63,189 nt of DNA from Phoronis australis (Eukaryota; Phoronida; Phoronidae). The stretch lies in contig NMRA01000043.1 in assembly GCA_002633005.1 (NCBI GenBank), positions 600,277 to 663,465 on the forward strand, read 5' to 3'. The first letter of the stretch is position 1; each line of letters starts with the position of its first letter. The notes under the pieces were generated by a model. The model was not told the DNA's origin and ran no database searches. It saw nothing but the letters and a program-made list of their open reading frames with translations. The translations under genes were made by a program, and so were the position numbers. Below are positions 13,101 through 28,100 of this stretch, piece after piece.

Positions 13101-16100
13101 CTGTCTACAGCTGGAATTCCAAAGTTTCAACCAGATCAGTCGCAATTTAAACTGAAGAAATTACATGAATTTACTTTTACTATACATTTCAAAAACTAAA
13201 CAAATGTAATGCATTGGACTGCATTTGGTAATTAAAATCGCAAGTTTTCCTCACGATAAATGACTGCAACTCGGCCTTCGCTGTCTCTCCTTCAAACTTA
13301 CCCGTCCACAACAGCTTGTGAACAAAGCCAGTGACGCTGATCATTGTGAACTGAACCGGTAACTACAGTAGCGTTCTGTTTTCATTATTTTGTGGTGTAA
13401 AAAATAACAGTAGTAATATCCAATTAAACTCAATCAAAAACTTTTATTTATATGACACATGATCAATAAATCAACAGGATTTGTCTGCCTCCAATCCGGG
13501 ACTAAAGTCGAATCCAAGAACGCATTACAGTAGGTCAAATTATCCACATACCTGTGTACCATACGCAAAAAATGCAGATTCGTACGGAAATCTAGCATAT
13601 TTTTGCCTGGCCGTGTGTAGTTACGCACAGCCAGGCAAAAATATGCAAATTCTGCAAATTTAAAAGAGATTAATTCGCTTGTTTCTCAATAAATACACTG
13701 ATTTGTAGTCATAACGGACGAGGAAGAAGATTTTAAAGTTAGAAAATAAAAAAATATTGTAAAATCATTTTTTTAGCCAAAAAATTGAGCTACAAACTCG
13801 GAAAACTTTCTTCGTTTCATTCTCGAAATAGCCTGATAATCAGCGAATCACGAGGCCTCTTCTATCAGTGTGTGTCACATCCTAACCTATAACCAACGGG
13901 ATTTTTTAGTTTCTAAGTAGACTGAGCCAGTTGTCGCTTGGTTGTTTTCTTGGCTGACTGAAGACATTGCCTTGTACTTTCATGTACATGACTTCCTTGA
14001 TCTTTCTTGGTTGGACCAAGAGACTAGAGGTTGGTGTAAATAGACCAAGAGATTTTAATAATAGTTGTAATATGCCACCACCTCAGAGCGGTTTTAGGAA
14101 GTCATAACTAAGTTCAGTAATGACATTTTCTATTGATTTACAGGATCTTTTCACTAAGCGTGTTGTCCCTCAACTAAACAACTTAAATTAATCTGAAAAT
14201 TGGTGATGAATTCACTACGTGTATTTTAGAAACCGTTTCAGAGGCATGTAAGTAGGAAAGGTACCCATGCGCGTACCCCGGGGGGGGGCTTGAATGAGTC
14301 CCCCATTTGGCAAAGTGGGCAAAAAGATCCTGAGAGAAACCAAAAGTCTGAGAAAACGAGACAAAAGACCACAAAAAAGGCAAGCATTCGGCGAAAGATC
14401 TGAACGCTGAGCAAACCCTTTTTTTTTTAGTGAAACGTCCACTGCGAAAAATTCAACCCCCCTTCTATTTTACGGTAAATTTGTAAATTTGGTCTGTACT
14501 CAAAAATCTGCAAATTTACTGAAAAATCTGCAAATCTGGTGTGAAAGTACTCCAATGAAGTTTTGGTGGTACACAGGTCTGTATCCATAGTGATATTACG
14601 AATGGCTGAGTGACACAGGATAAACTGTAAATTATTGTCAATATATAAAATTTTATAGAATGCTCAAAAACCAGGGAAACAGGTGTATAGAATAGAATCT
14701 CAAATATCGTTTGCTAACCTGCCACACCACGAAAATGGAAACTAACTTTGATTGGAGGATAAGCTTTGACCAATTCAAATGGGGAGAGTTAGGTTTAGAG
14801 GAGGTGTCATAGTCTGAGATAGCTAGTGACAGATATGGGGACCAAATTGACAAAGGGAAAGGCCAGCAATTCGTATAATCGAAAAAGAATGAAAATACCA
14901 AGAACAACCTACAACTGACATCAGAACTTTTGAAACCTGGCTTTTCAGTGTCATGTTCCTATTCGTATTGACCAAAGAGGAAGAAATTAAGACTCAGCAA
15001 AGAAATGGGGGTTAGATCTTAAAGCCTATTTTGAACAGGAACGCATGTAAATTTGGTTCCTACTGTATGTCAAGAGCCCACTAGTGCAACAAACTGACAA
15101 GTGTAATGAACTGTTAGGCGTATTGGCTTGCTTTTATCTACGTCACCGCGAGAATCACCTTTTAATTCAAACAGCTGCAAATCCCCCCCCCACACACAAT
15201 GGTGTTCTATTCAGAATTCTTTTCAATATCAACTGTTATCGGCCTTTTATTGTTTGGGTTGGGATCTCGCGGTGTTGCAACAGCCGCACGAAAAGGCAGC
15301 TTTACCTATCATTTGACAGGCTTTTATTTGCATGATTGAACTCGTGTTTTCTAATTTTACTAAGGCTTTGCTAGGACCATCTGGTTAGCCCAAAACACCT
15401 AAAATAAAGAAATTCCCTTGAAGTTAGACTTAACGTATGTGCTATAAATATGTTAAACTACAGGGGTTTTTATGCGCCCACATATTTACATGTGGTCACA
15501 TATTGCTGTCATCTCTGTCTGGTCATCCGGGCATCCGGTGTACGGCGTCCGCAGCTGTATCTCCTAAACCCCTCACACGATCTTGATGAGATATGGCAGA
15601 TGTGTTTCCTATGAAGCTGAAGACGGATGACGACCAATTTCAGACCTCTCCGACTACTGGTGTGCCCCCTAGTGGCAATTTTAGTTTTTTACGCTAACCT
15701 CTGTATCTTCTGAGGTCCTCAATGGATTTTCATAAATTTGGCAGTTATGCATCTATTAGTGAAATGATGCCATCCTCCCGTTTTCGGACAGATTCGAGGT
15801 ACTTTGCGCCACCTAGTGGTCATTTTTACTGTTTTCAAGTCTGCCCATCTATCAACCAAACTGCTCTAGGGATGATTTTGAAAATTGGCATATATGTTCT
15901 TACTTTAAAGAGGGCGGCTGACGATATTTTCCAACTTTGACTACTGTGGCACCTCCTAGTGGCAGTGTACAGGATCTTCATTGAATTTTGCTGGGGTATT
16001 TTTATGAATTTGACAACACAAGACGACGACTTTCGGACAGATCGGACTACCGGTGTGCCTCCTAGTGACAAATTTAGTTTTTACGTTTACATCTGTATCT

Positions 16101-19100
16101 TTAAAGGTTCTCAACGGATTTTCATAAAATTTGGCAAATAGGCATCTATAAGTGAGCTGACGCTATCCTTTGGTTTCGATTTGATTCGTTGTATATTGTT
16201 CCACCCAGAGGCCATTTTTACTGTTTTCGAGTCTTGTTACTTGGCGTCTGTCCCTCTGTCTGAGGATGGTTGTGGAAAGTGGCATGTATGTTCCTAATAA
16301 GAACAGGAAGTCTGACGATGATTTTCTGTGACAGTTATGTTTTTTGGGCCTATAGCCTCCTACTGGCAATTTCATTTTTTTGTTTTCCTCAGTTTCTCAG
16401 AAGTTCCTTGATGGATTTTTATGAAATTTGGTAAATAACTTTAATGTCACATACCAGTTTTTGGATGGAATCGACGTATTTTGTGTCATCTAGTGGCCAT
16501 TTTTTATGTTCCAAATAAACACCCTAGAAGCACATCATTTGCAGTGCATTTGTGGGTGCATTTCAACGTTCCGCGTTGCTCTTGTTATATGGGTGTGTTG
16601 TTAGCCTCGGTTGCTGTGCCGTATGAGTAGAGGCCAAAGGCCGTAGTTTAACATATATGTAGTTTATGTGGATGGTTCTTCATTTCAAAAACATTTAGTC
16701 ACAAATTGAAACTGCTGGGTTTTACTATTACAATCTTCTTTGAAAACACAACTCCTTTCTTCAAGTCTGCAGCTATGTAGCAAAACATCACCGAGAGACA
16801 ACAAAAAAATTAAAACAGTAGCTATATTTGGAGATTACACGTCTCATCATCAGGCAATAAGTGGAATGAACATATAAATAGCGAAATAAACAGTGAAATA
16901 CACGTGGCAGCTGGAAGAGGGGCACACAAGCAGAGAGTGTGAATGCAACACATGGTAGGAAGCCCACAACCCTAGAAACAAGAGTCAGCGTGCAGTATAC
17001 ACCTGTGAGCTGCTTATTCAACTCAGGAATGACCAATTGTGGTTCCAAAATCTTTAGCTTTGTTTTGACGCTATAAGCGTATGTTTTCAAAGAAGTTTGT
17101 GTTAACGAACGGCCGCTACCGAACTATACTACATAACTGTATTATGAATGTCAGATAAGTGTCTTGAGTGGTGTGGTCGTCTACTGTTTTTTTTTCTTCA
17201 GATGAAGTGCACCGAGAGTCCTGTTCAGAGGGACAGTCATCTGGGGTGATGAGGAAATTCCTTTGTCAAAAATATGGGGCTTCCTTGGAAGACGTGAGTA
17301 CTCACCATGTCCACTTTTGTGGTTTTAATGAGTTTTACGTCTCAGGTTATCGTTGTGTTTCCTGTTTAAACCAGGAGTAGGACAATTGCAATAACAATCT
17401 AAAATTTAAATAGGACAGTTGCCATAAACATCTAAAGTACAAGTAGGACAGTTGCCCTAACCATCTTAAGTACAAGTAGGAAAGTTGCCATAACCATCTA
17501 AAGTACAAGTAGGACAGTTGCCATAACCATCTAAAGTATATGACTTGAAAAGAATACTGCCTGTGTCTGTGTAGTTGGTGAACTATAACATTTCATGTTT
17601 TGCAATAATTGACATTTTACCTACCTGCGTGTTCCAAATTACAACTTAAAAAAAAACACTGGGGGGTCCCAAGACAAGCTCCGCCCAACCCAGTGTGAAC
17701 CAAAAAGTGGTCTGATTGATCTTAGTAAACAAATTGCAAGTTGATTGCTCACTTAAAGCCGCACACATTGTTAGTAAGGTCTACAGAAAACATCAATTTC
17801 AGGCTAGAAGTATCGATTAACTGTTTGTTGATAAAACCTAAAATCAAACTATTGAAGCAATCTGTGATCACCACTGTGTGAAGTGCCAACTCCCCATACC
17901 ATAACACATCTAAAATGGCTTCCTTATGACAAAGACGTTCTTCCAGATGTCTCAATATAACTTGTTGTTAGCTGTTCAGTCTGTATGCACCAACCTTGTA
18001 ATGTTTTATTATTTCTTTGTCTAGTCACAAGCGCTCTATAACAGCTGGGCTGTCAATGTCATCCAACCCCATGGGGTGAAGGTGCAGGAGGTAAGATACT
18101 TTCACTACTACTGGGGTTAGATTGAGTTTGTAATACCCGAATTAGAGTTTATCCTCTGTCCTACTGATCGTATCAAATACTGAAAAAGTAAGTTTGGTTT
18201 CTCTATTTGTTTTGCTTCTAATTTTTTTAGAAATATCAGCATAATTTAGAATTTCCCGACACTGTAATGTATATCTTATGAGGGAGTCTTTAGCAGATAG
18301 GGACAACTATTTTCGCCTATTTTAATGTTTCAAATGTGATTTAAAAACAAAGTATACAAGTTGTCATCAATCCGAGCATAGTTGTTTAAAGTTGAAGTTT
18401 TAACCTACAAAATTGCACTGATTTGGTTCAAGAAAACTGCACATTACTGGTGCTGATGTGCTTTGAATATGACATCTTATACCTCTTTCAAAAGATAGCT
18501 CTTCGAAATGCAGCTCTTTGAAATACAGTGAACAGTGACATCGTAAATTAAGGTTCTTTCATTGGTCAATTCTTCATCATGCCTATTCCCAAATTAAGGA
18601 CTACATTGCACAGGTATGATAGAAAATTGACTGTTAATCAAAAAATAAAATCTTCCAAGTAGTCTTCAGGCCCACCACAGATACTATAGGCGTACTTAAA
18701 CAATATTTCCTTTTGACCCTAACTAACAGTCCATGACACATGAATTTTGGAAACTCTGGTAACTTTTATATGCAGTTCACTCTTGAAGTATATCATTTCC
18801 TAGATAAGGTGACAGTTTCAAATCACAGCCCCAAGGTAATGTGAGGAATGCTTGCATAAATTCTTTGTTGCTGTGAACTTTTCTACTTTTCTGCTCAGTT
18901 GGCGTACGTGGAGAAGCAGTATGTCAGTCTAACACAAAGTAAGACTGACTTTAACGAGTTGTTATTCTTGGACGGCAATGGTACATTGTTCCCAGAGGTC
19001 AAAGGTCAAGCCAACCACATTGGTGTGATGGGCGATCAAGTGACTGCTACACCAATCAAGTGAGCATGACGCACTCCCTTAGTCAAATATCTGCATGATG

Positions 19101-22100
19101 CACACCCTATGTCACATATCTGCTTATTTTAGGAGTATGTGCGCGTATACATTTTTGTGATCAGTCTAGACTATGAGTGACTCCACAGTATGGGGTGCTG
19201 TCAGTGCAGTCATTTCTGTGCACCAGTCCTAAAAAGAAGTTGGTTGCGAAAGCGAGCGTATTTGTGGGTTGTTCATTTCAGAAACCAACTGGTGTCTCAG
19301 AAGACCATTAGGAGTTGGAAAATAGATTGTAATCTGAAGGGAATGGGACAGATTCAACTTAAACTAAACTCCAAAGACAATTAATGGTGTTTTTGAAGCT
19401 TGTTGAACACATGAAATTGTGAAAAACTGGTTTTCTTTTTTCATAATCCCATAACATCTCATTTTGCCTGATGTCTGACATTGACTCGTAAGGATGTGTA
19501 GGCTCCTAGAAAAATGTCCAAATTTGACTAATTTCAATCAGAATATTACATACTATGATCGTTTTTAAAATGTTCCACTTTTAAATAAGGAACTCAAAAG
19601 TAGGACTTTCATGATTTTTATGAAAAAATCTAAAAGTTGTTTAGAACGAAAACGAAATGATAGTATAAAATACTGACAGCGATTATGATATTTCATCTTG
19701 AACATTTTATTTGGTCACGTTATTGATACTGTTGTTTTGCTGGCAACATACTTTTCTTTTTGTTAGGTTTCACTAATTAAGATATGGTCACATATCCCAA
19801 TTAATGGCAGATTGGTAAAAAGTCAAAAAATAGTTGTGCTAGCTTTTTAGTTTCAGAAAATACAATAATATTACGGTTATAATATAACATTTATAATGTT
19901 ACATTGTGTACTAGTGTTACATTTATAACATATTTATAATTACTATATTGCCATGTTGACAGAAGTGCTATGAGAACACTGCATCAGTTGAAGGCCATCC
20001 TAGAGAGTGCCATGCAAGATGGACCAAGCAGTAAACTACGCAGTTATTTTCAGGTGAGAATCAGTTATTGCTAAATGTTCTCATATTTCTGATTTCCAAA
20101 TATGTTTTGGAACAGTTTGTGTTTAATTATTAGGTCTTCAAATCGATTTATCTTTCCCATTGTCTTGATTTGTGTTTGTGAGTGTAGAATGTGATGACTA
20201 GAATAATTTTACAAAGCATTGTGTGGCAACTGATCTCATGTTAACTTTTTTCATCCAATACAGTGTTCTCCACAACCTGTTTTGACTCGTTCGTGTGGCG
20301 AGTTAGAATTTTGTTGTGAGGATTTTGACTTACTTACTTGGAAAATCTATCCAGCAAGTTTGAATTACTGGGAAATTAATCATATCTTAAGTAAATTAGG
20401 ACATTTTGTATTTTTGGCACCAGTTCAAAGCATTTATTCCAAGACTAACATATAAACTCCCCTCAGTATGGACATGGACTTTCGAATACGTAATTCCAGA
20501 AGAGTTTGAATTTTCTGTTGTGGGAAACATTGCAAGTATTACCTGTTTGTTGTTGATGAATGTAAAGGAGTTCTGAGGTATCTAACTATGGATGCTGTTT
20601 GTTCTCACTTACAAATTGGAACCCAAAGCGTATTCTAACTAAGCCTGAATTGTCTTCAGATTTCATTGCCTTTTGCGACAATGCCGCAGACTGGCATTCG
20701 TTTGATTACTTATTTGCTGTGAATCAATAGTTATTGACGGATTTTGTTCAGAAGTTATCACCGAGAGTGTTGGGGTTGGTGCTCTGTCACCACAAATTGT
20801 TAGAAGTGCACAAATATCTCAATGTCAAGGTTACAAGCCCACAAATCACAAATTGTTAGAAGTGCACAAATATCGCAATGTCAAGGTCACAAGCCCACAA
20901 ATCACAAATTGTTAGAAGTGCACAAATATCTCAATGTCAAGGTCACAAGCCCACAAATCACAGATTGTCACAAGGACAGTTACTGCACTTTGTGCTACAA
21001 ATGTCGGTTTCAGATTGAATGTCATGACAGAAGTAGGTTTGAAGGTGGGTGAGTAAGTCAATGGCTGTAGGATGGGACCACTTACCTGGAGTCACAGTGA
21101 CAGCAAGAGCAAATAAATATTGTAGTTTAATAATATGTCAATCTGTCAAATAAAGCACTACAAGCGAACTCCCTTAATTGGCCATGGCATAAATCGCCCG
21201 TGTGCGTAAGTTGATACTTTTTGTTGGTCCCAATTACACGCTTATTCATCTACATGTAAAGGTTGTCAATGAAGTCGTTGTTTCTTTCAACTCTTAGATC
21301 AAAAGTGGAATCTGTCCCGGCATTTGCAAGCAAATTTTTTTCGCGCAAGTCATCACCAGTGGGCCTGTGCTGTCATGAGTCTTTGTGACAATATGATTGT
21401 GACAACTAATTATCATGCACTAGGCAGAGTAGTGCTGGTTGTAACAAGAAATGTTCCTAAGATCTGTCAATCAAAGTCTATCTTCACTCCTATAAAATGA
21501 ATTTTAAAGTTCCAGCTCTCCACAACACAGTCTACAGAGCATTTTCAGTAGCTAACCTCAACTTAAATATAGGACATCACTTAGGTAAGTTGTGACAAGT
21601 TAAGATAGGTCGCTTGTATTTTTACTCTATGTTAACTGATGACAGAACCAATTTTGGCAGACAAGTGCATTGTCTGAGTGATTCATAATAAGTTATCGTT
21701 GACAAGACTGCTGTAACGTGTGATTGGCTTGTTACTCTTCAGAAGTGTCCCACCAGTCCACTACAGTGTATCCAGGATAGGCTGGCTCACCTGAAGGACA
21801 GTTTCTTGACTAGCATGCAGCAAGTGATGGGCCAAGGGTTCGTTAGTGTAGCTGAGAATAGGTTCAGAATGGCTGTAGCACTGCACTACCAAGTTATGGA
21901 GGCCCTGCTCATATCTGTGAGATATCTTCTGTTGACAACAATCTTCATTAAGTGAATGCTGTATCATCTCAACCCAAAAGTTGCATTTGACTTATCTACC
22001 GAGTTTTCATGAAACGCAAGAAGCAATGTGACAGTGTTATAAAAAGATAGTAACATAGGAGTAATATTGATGCTTGATTGTAGTTGCCACTTGTTTACAG

Positions 22101-25100
22101 ACTAAGCACTTGAGGATTTGTCTTTAAGTGCATGCTGGCTACTTTATAATCATTTGATTCTTCTCTAAGATTTTAAGGCCTTATTTTTCCACCGAAAGTC
22201 CTGGTGGGAGAGGTTGTTTTCGTCGTGGTTTATACGTTACCTGTAAAGCTCGGCACATGGACATTGATGAAGCTGGTTGAATTAGTTTTGATCGTGTCAC
22301 AGAGCTCGACCTCAGATTTCATTTGGTTACGTAATAAAAAAAAAATCTGCAGTCCCTCAATTACTCTTTGGTGACCTGATAATTTTGTCAGGTTGCATAG
22401 TTTTGGGTGGTTTTTATGGAAATGTTGGTCCAAGTGAACGGTTTTCAACAAATTTAAGATATTGTTGTCTAAAGTTATTGAGTATAGAAAAATAATTCTT
22501 TTCTTTGAAAGAGTATAGCCCTTCTTTTATATTAATTTTCCTGTCAAACTCAATGACTCATGTTGAAGAGATCAGAAGAACACTTTCTTAACACTTGACA
22601 TGTGCTTTGTTGCAGGAAGAACAAAGATTGTCCATACAAGACTTCAGTGACCTGTTAAACAGAGACACTTTTCACATGTCATTGTTAGCATGTGCTGTGG
22701 AGGTGGTCCTTACTACTTACAAAACAGCAGGTAACAATATTTTAAAAGGTAACAAGTTTTGCTTAAGTTAACCATTGATGACCTTGACCCATCATTTTAT
22801 ATGTTTTGCAGCTTATGTCCACATTTTTGGCGTGGTTATCGTGTTTTTTAATATACAACTCAGTGTAATTCATTCCTAAAGAAATTTGTGAAATGTGAAC
22901 ACTATTTGTAAGTGCTGTAATAGGCCAAACCACTCTCACTTGCGAAGAAGTTCCTTTTTGTTAGCCGTTATATTGTGCATGCATTTTGAAAACCATTTGA
23001 TGTTGTTATTGAGTGGAGAAAACTTGTTCCAAAGTTCAGGCATGTTATATCAGATGTTCAAACTGAACTAGTCTGTTAATTTGAAACAACTAAATAAACT
23101 AGAGTTATGTAATTCACTGTTTAGTCTCTTTGCACCAACTTGCATAGTGATTTTTTACGTTTTGTTTTGCGATTTCTACCACCATTTTCAAGCTAGTGAT
23201 AACTGTTAGTGGCAGTTACTGTGGTTACTATAAACAGTATTTTTTGGCAATGGAGATCAACGCGAATAGGCCAATCAGTCAATTACCTTCTTCAAGCTGA
23301 CAACCACAAATTAGGTTTCAGGTACAAAAATGTTTGTAAAATTTACAAAATAAAATCCGCCACTTGATTATATTGCAGCAACTTAACCTGGACTTGCTAT
23401 ATGGGGCACTGTGCAGTAATGCTGTCTGATGTAACTGGTGCCAAGTAACAACTACTCAGACCACCTGTTTGTCTCCCATCCGTTGTTACTCACCATGGTG
23501 TCATTCGTTTCCTAGGTAACTCATCACCAACGCTCCCTTTCACTCCTGACAGTGCTGACCCTACTGCGTTTCCATGGATACTGACAGTATTCAATCTGAA
23601 GCCATATAACTTTTTCAAGGTTCTGGAGAGTTTTGTGAAGGCTGAACCGAGACTATCCTGGGAAATAGTTCGAGTACGTGAAGATTAATAAATAATGCTG
23701 TTTATGATATGTAGTAAGGGAATCTGAATTAATTATTGGCGTAATGTTTGGTTTCCCTAAAATTTTCGGAGTTCCTTGACAGATTTTCATTACACCTTCC
23801 CATTCTCGGATGGATTTGACTTATTTTATGCCACCTAGTGGCTATTTTTATTATTTTTGTGTCACTTCTGAGTGGCTTGTTCACCAAACTGGAAACACTA
23901 ATAAGGCTTATCTATGGGGGTACTGGAAACACTAATAAGGCTTATCTATGGAGGTACTGGAAACACTAATAAGGCTTATCTATGGAGGTACTGGAAACAC
24001 TAATAAGGCTTATCTATGGAGGTACTGGAAACACTAATAAGGCTTATCTATGGAGGTACATTTCTCACACTGGAAATTGTCCTCATATATACAGCTGTTG
24101 GACTGTATGTTTTTGGGAATGTATGGCAGAAAAATGTGGAACGTTATATAATTCCTGAAATATAGAGCAAATCTTATTAAGTATTGTTTGCATTGGGCCC
24201 AAAACTCACGCTACAGTCTGCTTGTTGAATGGTTTTGCAGCATCTTCAAAATGTGGAGAAAATCATTCTGGAGCATCTATCATGGGAATATGATTCACCT
24301 GTCTACGATGCTATGAAAGTGTCTGAGATTAAGTCAGTCCCCGTGCCTCTGAACGGAGACATCAAGGAAGTGTCCAATACAACAGCACCATGTGATCTGT
24401 AAGTTGAGAGTTCAGTAACACTGCACCATGTGATCTGCAAGTTGAAAGTTCAATAGCGCAGCGCCACACGATCTGTATGTTGAATGTTCAGTAACACAGC
24501 ACCATGTGGTTTGTAAGCTGATAGTTCAGTAACACTGCACCATGTGATCTGTAAGTTGATAGTTCAATAACACAGCACTGTGTGGTCTGTATGTTGATAG
24601 TTCAGTAACACTGCACTGTGTGATCAGTAACTTGAAAGTTCAGTAACAGTCCCATGTGATCTGTAAGTTGATAGTTCAATAACACAGCACTGTGTGGTGT
24701 GTAAGTTGATAATTCAGTAACACAGTACCATTTGATCTGAAAGTTGAAAGTCTGCATGTACATATAGTTAACTGAAATTGACCAAGTTTGGTCCACCTTT
24801 TTGCTACGTCACTTAAGTGTTTTTTCCAAGCTTGAATTCCCTTGCTCTAACCACTTGGGTTTGCTTAAAAAGCAAAACAACTACAGGTGAATCAGACTTA
24901 TCACAAATCTCAAAATCTTGTTAGACCCATTATTTACATTGAATACTAAGATTAAACAACTTGTCTCTTGGCATGCTATGAACATTCCCACTAAATAAAA
25001 TTGGTTCTAACCCCGGTGGTTAAGGTAAACGGCGGGGTATGGAAAATTGAACTAGACCGTATTTATCCACCTTGGCTGAGTCGCACTCGGCTCACGATCA

Positions 25101-28100
25101 AAGGGATGCCGCCAGGCTGCTCTAGTCATCGAGTCACGAGCGAGGATAATTGGCTTCGCTCATGCGGATATGATCAGCTGATTACAATCTAGCTAGCAGA
25201 CTGTACTTTTTATGGAGAAAGTTTTACGCAGTTTTTACTGTAATATTTGAAAAGAGGAGCGAAATCAAATATGAGTACAACTTTGAATTTTACAAATCGG
25301 CCCAGGATAAGAGATTTTGCAACACAGCAACACTCACGATTACTTTCATTCGGCGCGCACTAGGACCCAAGTTCTTTAGATTTTGGAACACATGCATTGC
25401 AATATTCAAAATACGTTTGATTATGAATCTTACAAGCTGTAAAACGACGTTGTTAATTTCATTGTGTTCATTCATTGTCATCCGTCAAATCGGCAATTTC
25501 CGAGATGTGATCTGCGGCGTGCGCGTATGTGTACAAAACACGTGATTGTTATGTTCCTGAGGTACGAAAATTAAGAAGGCTTTAACATGCCGTTATTATT
25601 GACAGGGACACGATAAAACGAATTTGGATTTTGACTATAGTCTTGATACAGCGATCTGACTGACCACTGCGTCAGTGTCTCCGTTAGACCCAGAAATTTC
25701 ACACAGCCCGGGTAGTTCATTTCGTCCCCAACATGTAGATCGAGCCTTGGACTATTAATACTCCACGGCAGAGCTAACGACAGTCGGCCTGTGCACACAA
25801 AATCTGTGAGTTAACCAGCACTCACCTTGCACGTTACAGCCGTTTAAGTGAAAAACAATCTAGTAAACGCCATTTTCTTGCATAATCCTCCGCCTTTTGT
25901 AACAAAAAAGTCTATCGTCGATGACCCGCACACGCACGCTCACTCACTCTCATACACAGACGACCTTCAAAACAAACGTCACGTGACAACAACATGTGTG
26001 TTCATCCAGAGATTTTTCTCTTGTTGTGGAGTACGATGTAGCGCACATTTGGACTTAATCGCAATTAATCTGGACTCCACATGAACTTTAAAAATTGTAA
26101 AACATCAGGAAGATTTCAGGTAATTTGTTGAGTCGAAACTATATTTTTATTCAAGAGTACAAGTTTTCCTATTGACGATGGCGATTCAGCGGCGACGCAT
26201 CAGTCGGCAAGTTTTCGCCCTGTGATGAGCACAATTTTTTGAAAAATTATCGTAATTTAACAACGGAAGTTCATAGCAATGCACCACAATTTTGTAGAAA
26301 GACTGTCATAGGCTAAAAATTCGTCACAAAGCGTAAATTTTATGAATCCTAGCTTCCGATTTTACCCGTTTGGGAAACCGGCTTTCAACTGCCGTAGGCT
26401 ACAATAAGAATCCCCCCCCCGTGAAATGATTTTTTCTAAGCGTTTATTAGAGCCAATACAGTATACAGCTTTCCACCAAGGCTAGGTGATACTACGACAT
26501 TATTCTTTGTTGCATTAGTAACTGGTCTTGGCTAATATTATCATTTTATGGCCTGGTCATCCATTCAGCCAAAAGTAGTTCCAGAGGTGGCTTATCAGCC
26601 AATTATTCACGCATGCTGACTCACAATAGAAGCCTGATAAGAGTGAAGGTGGATAAATGCGGTGTTCCTACAGTTTCTTGTTTTAGTGGATGTGTTCACG
26701 ACATGGTTAGCATTGCTGTCCAGTCTTGAGTATGATTGTTGGTCAGTAACACAATTCAAGATTATTATGTTTTGGTGAGTTCTGACGCCTACCAAAAACC
26801 GTTTTCTTAACGACTGGTGATCAGAATAATGGAGCTCGTGCTCTGTATTTAAGTGTACAAAAATATAAATGTCATTCGCATTGCTTAGTGTGGCTTAGGT
26901 TGAATCACAGTGTGCAAGCTTGAGTGAGCTGGCGTACTGTTTAAACTTGCCAATAAGGATTGTTCGAGGTTAAGTTGATGACTTGAGTGCATTATTATCT
27001 GTTACCTGTTGCCAGTCATAACAGGCCTCCTGTGTTACCAGAGACTTTTAGTCACCATCATCACATCCAAGCTGCATCACTCCACGTTGTTCCTTTAAAG
27101 TAAACACATAGTGTACTCCTTCTCTCGTGGTTGTCTTAACAACTTGAAGACTGTGTGTGTGTGTGTGCGTGCGTGCGTGCGCGCGTGTGCGTGTTTAGGG
27201 TTTTACTTAGGTGGAGTGACCAGGTTTTGTTCTTCAGATTCAAGTCACCAGTCCCTCAACGCAGTTCTTCCCATACCAATGGTTCTGACCCTGCACCATC
27301 TGGTGGTCAAGTGAAGAAGTCTGATTCGTTGAACTTGTTTTTAAACAAGGGTAAGTGTTTAAGTACGAAAATGCAAAAAAACTAACTGAATGTAAGTTTC
27401 AATTACATCTCCCATATTTTTGAAAAAACATTCTGTTTTAAATGTAACCTAAATTCCAAATGTGGTAAAAGCATCTTTCTATTACAGATAACCAAAATTT
27501 TATCTGTTTGATTACTGCTTCTCAATATAAATCTGTCATGAAGTTAATTTTAAAAAAGTTAAATATCTGTTTCTTTTGCCTTGTTACATTTCAGTGGAAG
27601 AGGCATTTTATAGTTTGGTTTTCATACCCCTGACTGAAATTCATACAATGTTGTGTTTCATTTTAGTGGCTCGACTAGGCTATAACAGGCTGCTTGCTTT
27701 ATGCAATAAGTTAGAGTTACCCAAAGATTTGGTAAGTTAGCAGGTATCATAATGGAAACTTAGTAACCTCACTTTCTACGCAATGCGCAATTTAATCACC
27801 GGTACTTTTGATTAGACTTAATTTTCATAAGTTTCCAAATTACTTTTTAACTTTATGCAGGATGATATCGTCAAGTGTGTGTATTCAGACAAATATCTAT
27901 AAAACTGTAGATTTAACTCGGTAAAAGTTTTTTGAAATTAAAGAGCCTGTAAAGTCTTATTTATGATTCTTTGCCAATCTGTCATTTACAGTGTCTCATG
28001 GCCATGTCTTTTTAGTAAAATTTACCAAAAAACAAGGGTACATTATTTGATAACAATTGTATGTTCAGTAAAATGATCAAATTTCTTTTGATGTAAGTAT

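Noticed and set aside
7741-24760. Regular tandem arrays considered as CRISPR
   Set aside because: The units are contiguous repeats without unique spacers in a eukaryotic gene; they are minisatellites.
25001-25192. GC-richer stretch considered as tRNA or SINE
   Set aside because: No cloverleaf or clear A/B-box pair could be drawn.
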